Below the pieces are notes generated by a model. That model was not told the DNA's origin, made no database searches, and saw nothing but the letters and a program-made list of their open reading frames with translations. This document shows, piece after piece, positions 7,664-16,960 of a stretch of DNA of 64,000 nt. Within the stretch, counting starts at the first letter, position 1. Each line of letters starts with the position of its first letter. The stretch covers positions 248,001 to 312,000 of the forward strand of contig NZ_JACBJI010000003.1 in assembly GCF_013401995.1 (NCBI RefSeq), in the 5' to 3' direction. The translations under genes were made by a program, and so were the position numbers. This stretch comes from Flavobacterium agri (GTDB lineage: Bacteria > Bacteroidota > Bacteroidia > Flavobacteriales > Flavobacteriaceae).

Positions 7664-7692
7664 AAAACCACTCCAAACGGAGTGGTTTTTTT
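7664..7692 (+). terminator. Rho-independent terminator after tRNA-Thr
   Basis: Perfect 11-bp stem AAAACCACTCC / GGAGTGGTTTT with loop AAAC, followed by a run of T. It begins 5 bp after the tRNA. Confidence 0.85.
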
Positions 7693-8411
7693 ATTTCTAT
7701 CAGTTTCTGCGCAAACTCGTTTGCTGGAAATGTTTCGCTTGCCAGCGGGGTTTTCTTTTGCTTCGCCGCAAAAGAAACAAAAAGGCGGAAGCAGCACACA
7801 AAATTGGCTAAAAACCGGCACGGCTGCGCAAGCCAAATAAACTACTCACGCGCTAATATTGTTTTTTAAGGTATTCGTGAATCTTCGATTTCGCTGCGCT
7901 CAGACAGTATTTGGCTTTTTGCGGCATCCTGAGCCGTTTTTCTTGACGCCAATTTTATGACGCCGCGATTAATCGGACGTGTTTATTTTATTTTTGGCTT
8001 GCAGGCTGCGCCAAAAATCTTCTAAGAAAATCTATTGTATGTCTTTGACGGAAGTGCTTCCAGATTTCTCCTTCGTCGAAATCAGACGTTCTTCAAAGGA
8101 AATACGTTCCGAAAAACACAAAAGGTCCTTTCGGAGACGCATTTTCCAAAGCGCAGCGGCGGGAAATGCCAATAAACACTTCCTATTCCAGCGCCATGAG
8201 CGCGCAGGCGGGCACCTGACTTGCTGAAGATTCGGAAAAAACGAAAAGCTGTCTGAGCCGCAGGCGAGTTCTTTTCGTTTCCGAAGCAAGGCAATGTCAG
8301 GTCGCCGAGCGGTCGCGCTTACTGCATTTTTGCTTCTTTTGTTGCAAGACAAAAGAAGGTCGCACCGGCAGGTGAAGTCTTCTAGCAAGCGAAGCTTGCG
8401 TAGAAAATGAC
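7693..8411. other. Hairpin-rich non-coding gap (~720 bp)
   Basis: No ORF here has protein-like composition, and frames on both strands are short and rich in Arg/Cys/Ser. The stretch contains at least two strong hairpins with the same core and 6-nt loops: TTTCTTTTGC/GCAAAAGAAA (7752-7777) and CTTCTTTTGT/ACAAAAGAAG (8333-8358). It also contains phrases such as CTGAGCCGCAGGCGAG that look like degenerate dispersed intergenic repeat material. It could be a decayed repeat cluster; nothing shows transcription. Confidence 0.6.
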
Positions 8412-8437
8412 ATAAAAAAACCACCAAAAGGTGGTTT
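8412..8437 (-). terminator. Terminator of the DUF4369 lipoprotein gene
   Basis: On the minus strand AAACCACC-TTTT-GGTGGTTT is followed by T-rich sequence, 5 bp after the stop codon at 8442. Confidence 0.8.
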
Positions 8438-8441
8438 CAAA

Positions 8442-9167
8442 TTATTTCATCGCAACAGTCGTCTCCGTCTTCTTCCTCTCTTCATACAACTGTTTCAAAA
8501 GCTTGCCGTATTTCGAAGCTGCAACCTTAGGTGACATCGCGTCGATGACCTGTTTCATAAAAGTAAGGCCAAGATCGGGTGTTTCGGAAAGGATTACATA
8601 AGGCGCGACCTCATATTCCTTATGGTTCACTGCGAAATTGGTCGTGTACAGATAACGGCTTTTAAGGATGGCGTTGTATTTCTCGACTTCGGCTTCCGGA
8701 AGCGATGTATTCTTGAGTTTCGCTTTCATATCGGCAACGGTGATGTCGAGCTCCTGAGTGGTGTATCTCGATTTGACCTTTTTGTATTCCTCAAGCAAAT
8801 CGTTGTTTTTCGATCCCGTGATTTTTGCTTTCGCGTAAAACGTTTCCAGATCGGTATCGATGTTCATCTTGCCGGGCTCGGCGAAAAAACGCAAACTATT
8901 GTCGATTGACGTCGTTTGGCCGCGATCCAAAAACAAATAAAGTACTTCGGGTTCGGCAATGTCGACAGCTGTTTTGAAATGCGAATCGCCGTCAATGGCA
9001 ATGCTGTCTAACGTCACCAAAGTCGTGTCGCTGATTTTCTTGAGATAAAGCATCCCTTTTTTAAGGCCTTTCACATTGCCCGTGATTTCAAGATTGCCTT
9101 TCTTTTCTTCCTTGCTGCACGAGGCCAAAGCCAAGATCGCGAACAAAGCTGCGATATGTTTTTTCAT
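8442..9167 (-). CDS. DUF4369-type lipoprotein
   Basis: 241 aa from the ATG at 9167 (MKKHIAALFAILALASCSKEEKK); the seven codons upstream are unlikely to be used. The lipobox LASC with Cys17 followed by SKEEKK predicts a lipoprotein. Residues ~25-120 have the beta-rich pattern of the DUF4369 domain (EITGNVKGLKKGMLYLKK). In Bacteroidota this domain usually precedes a thioredoxin/AhpC-TSA domain. Here the remainder is helical and ends without any CxxC motif, so this is a DUF4369-only form. Role unknown. Confidence 0.85.
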   Translation of the reverse strand: MKKHIAALFAILALASCSKEEKKGNLEITGNVKGLKKGMLYLKKISDTTLVTLDSIAIDGDSHFKTAVDIAEPEVLYLFLDRGQTTSIDNSLRFFAEPGKMNIDTDLETFYAKAKITGSKNNDLLEEYKKVKSRYTTQELDITVADMKAKLKNTSLPEAEVEKYNAILKSRYLYTTNFAVNHKEYEVAPYVILSETPDLGLTFMKQVIDAMSPKVAASKYGKLLKQLYEERKKTETTVAMK

Positions 9168-9190
9168 GTGATTCCTGTTGGTGCGCAAAA

Positions 9191-9231
9191 ATAAAAAAAT
9201 CCCCGGAGCAGCGAACCGTCCGGGGATTTTA
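9191..9231 (-). terminator. Terminator of the M61 peptidase gene
   Basis: On the minus strand the stem AATCCCCGGACGG / (loop) / CTCCGGGGATT is followed by a T-run. It lies between the M61 stop (9244) and the next gene start. Confidence 0.8.
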
Positions 9232-9243
9232 TTTGAGTCGGCA

Positions 9244-11082
9244 TTAGCCTTTTAGCCAAGCATCGCGCAATTTGTCTTTGCTGTGGTCGGTCGCGATGTA
9301 ACCCGTCGCTTCTTCATACGACAATTTTACTTTGCCCGATGTGGTCATATCTTTTCCGTCGCGTTTGTATTTGATGGTGATCGCTTCGTCTTCTTTCCAT
9401 TGCTGGCTTCCCATGACCAAGTCGTAGATATTGTCGAGGTTATAGGCTTTTCCGTTGACTTCGGTAATGATATCGCCTCCTTTCAAATCTAAAGTCGTCC
9501 AGAAAGCGCCGAGTTCGATTCCCGGCATCACGATGATTTCCTTAGTGTCCGGATTTACCGTCACATAAGGCGTCTGTCCTTTGATGAACACGTTCCCGGG
9601 AACCTGGCGCGTCGTTTTCGTTACGCCCATTTTCGCGAAGAATTCATCATAATTGATAGGTGTCGTGCCACGAACGTATTTGTTTAGGAAATCCCCGACT
9701 TCAGGATACGTGAAAGCCGTGATTTTTGCGAAAAGATCAGCGTCCTTAAACGGTTTTTCCATACCGTATTCTTTCGAAAGTTTCTTCATCAGATCTAGAA
9801 TTCCACGCTCTCCGTTGCTTTTCTCACGGATGATGATATCGATGCACATGCCGATCAACGCACCCTTTTCGTACACGTTCAGATACTGAGCTTTGTAAGG
9901 TTCGGTCAAAACGTTCGCACTCATTTCGGTAAACGACATCGTATCGTTCAGGCGTGAGGCATTCTTGATTTTTCCGGCCATGCGGTTGTAGAAATCCTCT
10001 TCAGAAATCAAACCTTGGTTCACCTGGAAAAGGTTCGCGAAATACTCGGTTACGCCTTCGTACATCCAAAGATGTTCCGACATTTTCGGCGCGGCGTAAT
10101 CGAAATACTGGATTTGGTCGGCGTGGATCGTAAGCGGCGTCACGATATGGAAAAACTCGTGCGAAACCGTGTCTACCAACGCAGGCAACAACTGCTCTTT
10201 CGGCATCTGTTCAGGGAAAACGACAGTCGTCGAAGTGTTGTGTTCCAAAGCGCCGAAACCTTGAGCGTCCGGCTTCATCATGTCCGACAGGTACAAGATG
10301 ATCGCATATTTCTTGGTCGAATTCACCGATCCGAGGAAACGTTTCTGCGCCTGCATCATCTTTTCCATTTCGGGAGCGATATCCTTAGCGTCGAAAGTTC
10401 CGTTCGGAGAATAAATCGCCAAAACGATGTCCATGTCGTCAACCTTGAACGTCGCGTAATTCGGTTTCGAGTACATGATCGGATGATCTCCGACCTCGAA
10501 ATAACGGCTGTAGTTGAATACGTCTTTGGTGTCTGCGGCATCGGCATCGGTCAATGAAGTCGCACCCCAAAGTTCGGCCGGATGCGAAATCGTCACTTGG
10601 TAAGGCAATTGTCCTTTGTCTTGGAAGTAGCCCACGAATCCGTGCATGTTAAGCATGAAATTTTTTCCTGCATCGATATTCGTTCCCGCAGGTGAAAACA
10701 CGTCGTGCTGATCTTCGATATCATAAGTATCGTTTACCCAATACGTCACTTTCGACAGTTTTTTCGCACCTGTGATTTCCCACGAATTGTCATCGGTTTT
10801 GGTCACGGCGAGTTCTTTTCCTTTTGCGTCGAAAGCTTTAAGATCGTCTACATATTTGCCGTAATTGTCGGTGGAATACGTTCCCGGAACGGTTTTCGGG
10901 ATGTGATACACGATTTTGTCCGAAGAGATTTTAGGAGCCGAAACGGTCACCGGGACTTTGTCGTCCTTTACGCCATTGAGGTCGATGGCCACTTTGATCG
11001 GGTTTTCGGCTTTAGATTGCGCGATTGCCTCGAAACTCCATACGGAAGCCAAAAGTGCCAGCGCGAGCGTTATTTTTTTCAT
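9244..11082 (-). CDS. M61 family metallopeptidase with PDZ domain
   Basis: 612 aa with a signal peptide (residues 1-22, ending EAIAQS). The N-terminal ~250 residues form the beta-sandwich typical of M61 glycyl-aminopeptidase-like enzymes. The catalytic zinc motif HEFFH is at residues 308-312 with the downstream Glu ligand in WMYEGVTEYFAN (near 338-349). A PDZ-like domain with GGDIITEVNGKAY occupies about residues 500-585 and may select unfolded C-termini. Expected location is periplasm or outer-membrane side. It stands alone between terminators and is ~55 bp downstream of the alpha/beta hydrolase gene on the same strand. Substrates in flavobacteria are unknown. Confidence 0.92.
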   Translation of the reverse strand: MKKITLALALLASVWSFEAIAQSKAENPIKVAIDLNGVKDDKVPVTVSAPKISSDKIVYHIPKTVPGTYSTDNYGKYVDDLKAFDAKGKELAVTKTDDNSWEITGAKKLSKVTYWVNDTYDIEDQHDVFSPAGTNIDAGKNFMLNMHGFVGYFQDKGQLPYQVTISHPAELWGATSLTDADAADTKDVFNYSRYFEVGDHPIMYSKPNYATFKVDDMDIVLAIYSPNGTFDAKDIAPEMEKMMQAQKRFLGSVNSTKKYAIILYLSDMMKPDAQGFGALEHNTSTTVVFPEQMPKEQLLPALVDTVSHEFFHIVTPLTIHADQIQYFDYAAPKMSEHLWMYEGVTEYFANLFQVNQGLISEEDFYNRMAGKIKNASRLNDTMSFTEMSANVLTEPYKAQYLNVYEKGALIGMCIDIIIREKSNGERGILDLMKKLSKEYGMEKPFKDADLFAKITAFTYPEVGDFLNKYVRGTTPINYDEFFAKMGVTKTTRQVPGNVFIKGQTPYVTVNPDTKEIIVMPGIELGAFWTTLDLKGGDIITEVNGKAYNLDNIYDLVMGSQQWKEDEAITIKYKRDGKDMTTSGKVKLSYEEATGYIATDHSKDKLRDAWLKG

Positions 11083-11138
11083 CAGTTTGGGATTAATTTA
11101 CAAGCGTTAGTGCGCGAAGATATATAAAAGTTACAACC

Positions 11139-12065
11139 TCAAAGGCTTTTTATGAATTGATTAACCGAGGTGGTGAGTTTGTCCGAAATCGGCAATTCGG
11201 GGTTGCTGTAAGACGCTCCGTTTTCCTGGTCGCCACCCGAAATTTCCTTTAGGACGTGGTTCATGTTTTCGATGATGACGAGCTTCGCATCAGGTTTTGC
11301 GGCTTTGAGCAATTCGGCTTCCGACTGGTTTACCTGAAGGTCTTTCGTGCCGTTTATGATCAGCACCGGAATCTTGAGTTTCGCGATTTCTGCCGTCGGA
11401 TCGTATTTGAGCCACGAAATCAGGTACGGTTGCACACTTTCGCGAAACAACATCGCAAGCGTTTGATCCTGTAGCGTGAACGTTTCGCCTTTTTTAAGCA
11501 ATGCAAAATCCTTTTCGACTTCATCCTTTAGCATCGGTGCTTGTTTTACGATTTGGTCGGTGACGACTTTATCGATGCTGCGTCCTGCGCCCGAAATCGA
11601 GATGAAACCGTCGGCATTTCCGTTTGCGGCGATCATTCCGATCAACGAACCTTCGCTATGACCGGCGACCACGATTTTCGAATATTTCTTTTTCGCACGG
11701 AAAAATGAAATCACTTGTTTGGCATCGTTGATGAAGTCTTCAAACGAAAGCGTTTTCTCGTCCACGGTTCCGTTTTTCATTTGCGCGATGATGCGTTTGT
11801 CGAACGTATACACCGCGATTCCGGATTTCGCCGCCGATTCGGAAAGCATTTTCAAACTGTTGTTTTCCATTCCCGCCTGATTGCCGTTGCGGTCGGTTGG
11901 GCCCGAACCCGACAACAGGATCAACAATGGGGTTTTCTTGGCATTTTCGGGTGTGTACAAAGTGCCTTTAAGCAAATCGTTGACGGCGATTTCATCGGTC
12001 TTGAAAGTTGGTTTCTGTGCCAGCAATACCGATGGGATCAATAGTAGGAGTAAGATTTTTTTCAT
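11139..12065 (-). CDS. Exported alpha/beta hydrolase (S33/dienelactone-hydrolase-like)
   Basis: 308 aa with signal peptide (residues 1-16, LLAQ). The oxyanion-side motif LLILLSGSGPTDRNGN (near 47-62) is followed by the nucleophile elbow GHSEGS (Ser137). The acid lies in VLIINGTKDLQV and the His in ENMNHVLKEI. The fold is that of secreted serine hydrolases often labelled alpha/beta hydrolase or acyl-CoA thioester hydrolase-like. The true substrate cannot be read from sequence. It is probably transcribed independently of the M61 gene, though the 56-bp gap lacks a clear terminator. Confidence 0.88.
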   Translation of the reverse strand: MKKILLLLLIPSVLLAQKPTFKTDEIAVNDLLKGTLYTPENAKKTPLLILLSGSGPTDRNGNQAGMENNSLKMLSESAAKSGIAVYTFDKRIIAQMKNGTVDEKTLSFEDFINDAKQVISFFRAKKKYSKIVVAGHSEGSLIGMIAANGNADGFISISGAGRSIDKVVTDQIVKQAPMLKDEVEKDFALLKKGETFTLQDQTLAMLFRESVQPYLISWLKYDPTAEIAKLKIPVLIINGTKDLQVNQSEAELLKAAKPDAKLVIIENMNHVLKEISGGDQENGASYSNPELPISDKLTTSVNQFIKSL

Positions 12066-12078
12066 TCCCGAAAGGTAA

Positions 12079-12101
12079 CAAAAAACCCGCCGTGAAGCGG
12101 G
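12079..12101 (-). terminator. Terminator of the DUF2805 gene
   Basis: On the minus strand CCCGC-TTCACG-GCGGG is followed by six T, 10 bp after the stop at 12111. Confidence 0.75.
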
Positions 12102-12110
12102 ATTAAAAGG

Positions 12111-12389
12111 TCAGTCAAATTTGTTTTTGATATAGTATTTTCCGTCGAGGTCTTCGTCGAACTCGTCAATTTTAGGTGGTTTCGGTTTGGGTTTGGCGGC
12201 CATCGCCTTTTTTTTCCAAAGCTCGAATTTATCGGCTTTGAGCCTTTGTTTCATGATTTCGAGCACTTCCTGTTCAGACAGCCCGAATTCTTTTTTGATG
12301 ATTTCGAAAGGATTGCGTTCTTCAAGCGCGAGCGTGGTCAGCCTTTCGGTCTGTTCCCGCGAGAGTTCGGGGCGTTTGCTCTTTCTCAT
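12111..12389 (-). CDS. DUF2805 / TIGR03643 family small protein
   Basis: 92 aa, basic, no signal peptide. The N-terminal half (RPELSREQTERLTTLALEER..FGLSEQEVLEIMKQRL) reads as a helix-turn-helix-like fold that matches the DUF2805/TIGR03643 family. The tail is Lys/Pro-rich (KPKPKPPK) and then acidic. Family members are conserved in marine and flavobacterial genomes with no known function. A DNA- or RNA-binding role is only a guess from the HTH-like pattern and basic charge. It is followed by its own terminator. Confidence 0.8.
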   Translation of the reverse strand: MRKSKRPELSREQTERLTTLALEERNPFEIIKKEFGLSEQEVLEIMKQRLKADKFELWKKKAMAAKPKPKPPKIDEFDEDLDGKYYIKNKFD

Positions 12390-12479
12390 TGTAATCGGAA
12401 GAAAATTGTATAAAAAAATCAGATTTCTGTTTCAATATTAATAAAAAATCCGATTCGTCGATAAGTGGCTCAAAAAAAA

Positions 12480-13316
12480 TTATTTGGATGGTTTTTGAGT
12501 CGTCGGCCGGTATTTTGCAAATGGTATTTTCAGCAAGTTTCCAAGCCGGTTGTGGTCTTTCGGATCCATATGGGTATCTACTCCATATACGATTTGAGCC
12601 TTGTCGAGTTTGCGGAACGTTCCGAACAAACGGTCCCAAACCGAAAAAATGTTGCCGTAATTCGAATCGGTATAAGGCAAAACGTAATGATGGTGGACTT
12701 TGTGCATATCGGGCGAAACGATCACATAACTGAGCCAGTCGTCAAGCTTGCGCGGAAGCGTGATATTGGCATGGTTGAACTGGGAAAACACCACCGACAG
12801 CGATTGGTACAAAAAGACTAACCACATCGGGCTACCCGAAACCAAAACCGCCAAAACGGTAAAAATAAAACGGATGACGCTTTCCCCGGGATGATGACGG
12901 TTGGCCGAAGTCGTATCGATCCACGTATCGGTATGGTGAATCAGGTGAAAACGCCACAAACTGCGCGTCTTGTGCTGCACGAAATGCGCGAGCCATGCGC
13001 CGATCAAATCGAGTAACAACAATCCGATTATCGCATACAGCCAAACGTTCATTTGCGGCAGCCAGTTCAGGATTCCGAAGCGATTTTCATGCACGAAATC
13101 GGCCGAACGCAACAACAGGAAAGCCAATACGAAATTCACGACGATCGTCGTCAGCGTGAAAAAGAGGTTGATGCCGGCGTGATGCCATTTCCGATATTCG
13201 AATCGGAACAGCGGATTTACGCTTTCGGCCAACCAAAAGAAAGCGATGCCGCCGGCGAGGATGGCGGCGCGGTGCGATGACGGGATAGTCGAGAAATAGG
13301 CGATGATCGTTTCCAT
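12480..13316 (-). CDS. Sterol desaturase / fatty acid hydroxylase family membrane protein
   Basis: 278 aa from ATG 13316; six additional codons from 13334 are possible. About four hydrophobic membrane segments flank the conserved eight-plus-histidine di-iron signature: HFVQH (near 116), HLIHHTD (near 129), NRHHPGE (near 143) and HKVHHH (near 207). The family uses a membrane di-iron centre to hydroxylate or desaturate lipids such as carotenoids, sterols and fatty acids. The closest group here is the fatty-acid/carotenoid hydroxylase-like ERG3 family common in Bacteroidota. Substrate unknown, with no lipid gene adjacent. Confidence 0.88.
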   Translation of the reverse strand: METIIAYFSTIPSSHRAAILAGGIAFFWLAESVNPLFRFEYRKWHHAGINLFFTLTTIVVNFVLAFLLLRSADFVHENRFGILNWLPQMNVWLYAIIGLLLLDLIGAWLAHFVQHKTRSLWRFHLIHHTDTWIDTTSANRHHPGESVIRFIFTVLAVLVSGSPMWLVFLYQSLSVVFSQFNHANITLPRKLDDWLSYVIVSPDMHKVHHHYVLPYTDSNYGNIFSVWDRLFGTFRKLDKAQIVYGVDTHMDPKDHNRLGNLLKIPFAKYRPTTQKPSK

Positions 13317-13377
13317 TGGATGTCGATTTGGCATTCCAATGTAATGAATAAATTCAGATTATACTGAAAACGAAGCT

Positions 13378-14733
13378 TTAACGCTTTCCGAAGTTTACGG
13401 TAAAGGTACTTCCGTTAATTCCGTCACTTGTCACGGTAATCGTTCCTCCCAAATTCTCGATCTGCGCTTTTGTGATGAAAAGCCCGATTCCTTTGGCGTC
13501 AGGATGTTTGTGGAACATTTGGTACATCCCGAAAATCTTGTTGCCATGCCTTTCAAGGTCGATTCCGAGGCCGTTGTCTGAAATGTGGAGCAGGATTTCG
13601 CCGTTCTGTATTTCAGACCGCACTTTGATTACGGGATCGCGATCGGGAGACTTGTATTTCATCGCATTTCCGATAAGGTTCTGCAACACGCTTTCGAGAT
13701 GGATTTTCGAGAACATCACCGTCGGTGCTTCGTTGAAATCCGATTCCAGCGTCGCTTTGTTGTTGAGGACATCGCCTTGCAGCGTTTCGGTCACGCGCAG
13801 ATACACGTCTACGAAATGTACGGGTTCCTTATCGGCTGGACGGCTTTTCTTGATGCGTAAAATCTCGATGAGTTCGTTAAGCGAATCGTTGAGGTTGCTC
13901 GCGACTTTCCTCATCATCGTGAATACGTTGCGGTATTCTTCGACGCCGCTTTTCTCGTCGACCAAACTTATCAAAGACGTCATATTGGCCGCCGACGACC
14001 GCAAATTGTGAGACGTGATGTTCGCGAAATCGTTCAATTGCTGGTTTTGGTACGCCAATTCGTCGCTGAGTTTTTCCTGGATCACGCCGTCAATCATCAT
14101 TTGCTTGGCGTTCATTCGAATTCTGCCGTAAGCGAAAACCAATAACGCGAACATCACGATCACGAACAAAAAGAAGTTGAAGTTACGCGCCTTGATGTTC
14201 GCATCGGTTTCGGCGAGTTTTTCGGTGAGGATCTGGAGTTGCGATTTCTGGTAAACCGCGATCCGTTCGCGCAACGAATCCATGATCGCTTTTCCTTGTC
14301 CGGTAGAAATCATCGCCGCGGCCTCTTCCATGCCTTTGTTTCGTCTGGCTTCGATGGTCAGTATAGTAAACGCTTTTTTGCTGTCGATAAGCCGTTTGAG
14401 TTCGCTGATGCGTTTGTCGTCTGCCGATTTTCCGCGTTTCATGTCTTCGAGCGAATCGATCCATTCCTCCACATCCTTATTACCGCTTTCGTAAATCTCA
14501 AGGAAATTTTCTTTTCCCGTAATCGTGTAGCCGCGCGCTCCCGTTTCTATATCGATCATGCTCGACAGGATTTTTTCGAGAACCGTATTGGTGTTGTAGG
14601 TTTGGGAAATGATGTGGCGGTTTTTGGTCACCGAGTAAGCGCGGTTGTAAGTGGACCAGATGAGACCGCAAAAAACGACGGCGACCAGTAAAAAAGTAAG
14701 GTCGATCTTGTTCTTGAGGGACAAAACTTTCAT
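13378..14733 (-). CDS. CHASE3-domain sensor histidine kinase
   Basis: 451 aa from ATG 14733; the longer frame to 14886 lacks coding character. Order of parts: TM1 (about 10-28), periplasmic CHASE3 sensor helix bundle with the family phrase MIDIETGARGYTITG, TM2 (about 170-195), then a cytoplasmic kinase core. The phospho-acceptor lies in FANITSHNLRSS (His ~242), the N-box in NLIGNAMKYK, G1 in DNGLGID and G2 in KGIGLFITK. The ATP domain is complete. No response regulator gene is adjacent, so the partner is elsewhere. It probably autophosphorylates in response to an envelope signal. Confidence 0.9.
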   Translation of the reverse strand: MKVLSLKNKIDLTFLLVAVVFCGLIWSTYNRAYSVTKNRHIISQTYNTNTVLEKILSSMIDIETGARGYTITGKENFLEIYESGNKDVEEWIDSLEDMKRGKSADDKRISELKRLIDSKKAFTILTIEARRNKGMEEAAAMISTGQGKAIMDSLRERIAVYQKSQLQILTEKLAETDANIKARNFNFFLFVIVMFALLVFAYGRIRMNAKQMMIDGVIQEKLSDELAYQNQQLNDFANITSHNLRSSAANMTSLISLVDEKSGVEEYRNVFTMMRKVASNLNDSLNELIEILRIKKSRPADKEPVHFVDVYLRVTETLQGDVLNNKATLESDFNEAPTVMFSKIHLESVLQNLIGNAMKYKSPDRDPVIKVRSEIQNGEILLHISDNGLGIDLERHGNKIFGMYQMFHKHPDAKGIGLFITKAQIENLGGTITVTSDGINGSTFTVNFGKR

Positions 14734-14963
14734 GTGTTGTTTGGAAATTATTGGCACCGAAATACTTCGATGGCGCGAAGTTAATCCAATAATCTGCCGC
14801 TTCCAAAATGCGAAGTAATAACTGATGGGTTTTGTTTTTTCGGATGTTAAACAAATATGCCATAACATGTCCGAATTGAGGTTCAAAATGAGATTTTTGA
14901 TAGCTTTTGAGTCATTGTCCTACGCAAAACCCGAATTTTGTTTAAGGAAAACCCTGTGGAAAA

Positions 14964-15329
14964 CTATTTGATGAATAGGGTGTACGCGTAGGCCCATAAA
15001 ATCAATACGATTTGAAACGGAAGCCGTAAAAGTCGCATCCACAACGGCAGCCCGAGTGCGGCCGTGTCATCGAACACCATAAAAAGATTGGCTGGGAAAA
15101 CCGCGACCAGCAAAGCGATGATGCCGATGGCGCAATATTCAGAAATGGCCGGAATGCAAAGTCCGATGCCCAAAGTTATCTCGGCGATTCCGGTTATGGC
15201 GTTGAGCAGTTTCGGATTCGGGAAATAAGGCGGGATGATTTTCTTGTACATATCGGGTTTGCGGAAATGGTTCGCTCCCGCAAGTACGTACAAAACCGCC
15301 ATCAGGTATAAATGCCACGGCAAATCCAT
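14964..15329 (-). CDS. DoxX-family small membrane protein
   Basis: 121 aa with four predicted membrane helices (about 5-20, 42-60, 66-85, 97-118). The segment VLYVLAGANHFRKPDMYKKIIPP and the helix ITGIAEITLGIGL match DoxX-like proteins of Bacteroidota. Function is unknown; relatives have been tied to redox or thiosulfate chemistry, but nothing here supports that. It is downstream of, and 33 bp from, the EamA transporter gene on the same strand and could be co-transcribed with it. Confidence 0.8.
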   Translation of the reverse strand: MDLPWHLYLMAVLYVLAGANHFRKPDMYKKIIPPYFPNPKLLNAITGIAEITLGIGLCIPAISEYCAIGIIALLVAVFPANLFMVFDDTAALGLPLWMRLLRLPFQIVLILWAYAYTLFIK

Positions 15330-15361
15330 AGAAGTTTGGTTTTGCCTAAAGTTAGTGATTT

Positions 15362-16273
15362 TTAACGTCCGCGCTTTCCGAAATTAACATTCATCATCAC
15401 GATCGCGAACAAAATCAAGACAATCCCGAACCATTGCAACCCGCTTACTTTTTCGTGCAGCAACAGCCAGGCCATGGTTACCGATACGGGAAGTTCAAGA
15501 GCCGAGACGATACTTCCGAGCCCGATTCCCGTTTTCGGAAATCCCGAATTGAGCAGCATAGGCGGGATGATCGTCCCGAAAACCGCCACAAAAACGCCCC
15601 ATTTGTAAAAGATGTCGTAGTTGTAAGGCGTATGTTGGGTCGCCAGAACGAAAAATACGATTACGAAAGCACCTCCCAAAAGCATGTAAAGGCTTCGAAG
15701 AGAAGACGAAAGCCCGATTGCGATACGATTCGAAGTGAACATGGTCGTCGTAAACGAAGCCGCGGCGAGCAAACCAAGCACGACGCCTCTCCAATCGAGA
15801 GAATCTGCGTTCGCGATGAGGTTTGTGGCTAAAGCCGTTCCTGCTAGCACGACGAGAACCGCAACGATTTTCATGGCCGACGGACGTTTTTTGTCCAAGA
15901 TCATTTCGAGCAAAACGCCCATCCAGACCGTTTGCATCAGCAACACGATTCCGATCGAAACCGGAATGTATTTCACGGCCATATAATAGAAAATGCTCGT
16001 CAAACCCGTAGAAGTTCCGGTCAGGAGCAATTGCCAGATGTCTTTTCGCGAGGCTTTCGGCGCATCGGCTTTCTTCTTTTTGAACGCATTTATAAGAAGC
16101 AACACGGCAATCCCGATCGCGAATTGGGACGAAATGACTTCTGCCGGAGTGAACGGCAAGCCCGTAATGCCGGTATCGTGATAAGCCAGTTTTACGAAAG
16201 TGGCTAACATACCGTAGCTCGTCGCACCAAGCCCGACTAAAATGACGCCTTTAAGGATGTTATTGTTTGACAT
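15362..16273 (-). CDS. EamA-family (DMT) transporter
   Basis: 303 aa from ATG 16273 (MSNNNILKGVILVGLGATSYG); the 19-residue extension upstream is not convincing. Ten hydrophobic segments form two EamA repeats, the first from about 8 to 145 and the second from about 160 to 298, typical of drug/metabolite exporters. The phrase PVSVTMAWLLLHEKVSGLQW before the last helices is a classic EamA C-terminal repeat signature. The substrate cannot be inferred. The DoxX gene follows. Confidence 0.9.
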   Translation of the reverse strand: MSNNNILKGVILVGLGATSYGMLATFVKLAYHDTGITGLPFTPAEVISSQFAIGIAVLLLINAFKKKKADAPKASRKDIWQLLLTGTSTGLTSIFYYMAVKYIPVSIGIVLLMQTVWMGVLLEMILDKKRPSAMKIVAVLVVLAGTALATNLIANADSLDWRGVVLGLLAAASFTTTMFTSNRIAIGLSSSLRSLYMLLGGAFVIVFFVLATQHTPYNYDIFYKWGVFVAVFGTIIPPMLLNSGFPKTGIGLGSIVSALELPVSVTMAWLLLHEKVSGLQWFGIVLILFAIVMMNVNFGKRGR

Positions 16274-16336
16274 TGAGTAAATAAAAAAGCGGGCAAAGAT
16301 AGACGTTCGAGTTTCAGCGAACAAACGCACACCGAC

Positions 16337-16960
16337 TTATTTCAAATTCCAGCCCGAAGCGATGAGTTTGCGTTTGCAACTTGCACAGAAATCTTTTTCC
16401 TCGTCCTTGTGGTTTTTGCCTTTGGCATCACGCATGAAGCAAGTCTTTTCGGGACAATGCGGCAAGCCTTCGGTATGGCCGAGTTCGTGAATGGCGACTT
16501 TGAAGAGTTGTTCGAACTTGTTTTTCTCATGCAACCTAAAACTCGAGGCCACGCACGATTTGCCGGGACAAAAGCCCAATCCCATCACGCCCCAATCCTT
16601 GAATTTGCCTTTGGTCGTGCTGATGTCTTTATGTGTAAGTCCGATGGTAAGCTGGTTTTCGGATGTGCGTCGGTCTAAAAACCGGATGATCGAATCGGCA
16701 CGATGACGTGTTTTTGCTGCATTCCAGCTGTCTTTAGGGAAATCGATAGGTTGAAGTATTTTAACATCGGAATAGACTTTTTGGAGTTCGGCCTGGATTT
16801 TTTTGGTGTCCGATGCGGAAAAATCCGAAAACGGCTGCAGGCAAATCGTTCGCTTCTGTGATTGCCGACAATTCGAGAAAACCACCAAAATCAAAACGAG
16901 AAACGAAATCCGTAAGAATCCGTTCAGGCCAAAAAAACTAAAAGTCGATTTCCAATCCAT
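16337..16960 (-). CDS. Archaemetzincin-like (M54) zinc protease, lipoprotein
   Basis: 207 aa. Residues ~16-31 are hydrophobic and end VFSNC, a plausible lipobox. The core motif is IHELGHTEGLPHCPEKTCFM (His158, Glu159, His162), then FCASC 15 residues after the Met. This follows the archaemetzincin pattern HExxHxxGx3Cx4CxM..CxxC, with a second structural zinc expected on the four Cys. Aminopeptidase-like activity is known for human AMZ proteins; bacterial roles are open. The 5-prime end overlaps the pentapeptide-repeat gene by 23 bp, so the two are translationally linked. Confidence 0.85.
   Translation of the reverse strand: MDWKSTFSFFGLNGFLRISFLVLILVVFSNCRQSQKRTICLQPFSDFSASDTKKIQAELQKVYSDVKILQPIDFPKDSWNAAKTRHRADSIIRFLDRRTSENQLTIGLTHKDISTTKGKFKDWGVMGLGFCPGKSCVASSFRLHEKNKFEQLFKVAIHELGHTEGLPHCPEKTCFMRDAKGKNHKDEEKDFCASCKRKLIASGWNLK

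Noticed and set aside
7624-8427. Several 60-130 aa frames after tRNA-Thr
   Set aside because: They are Arg/Phe/Cys-rich, cross hairpins and even the tRNA, and look like translations of repeat DNA.
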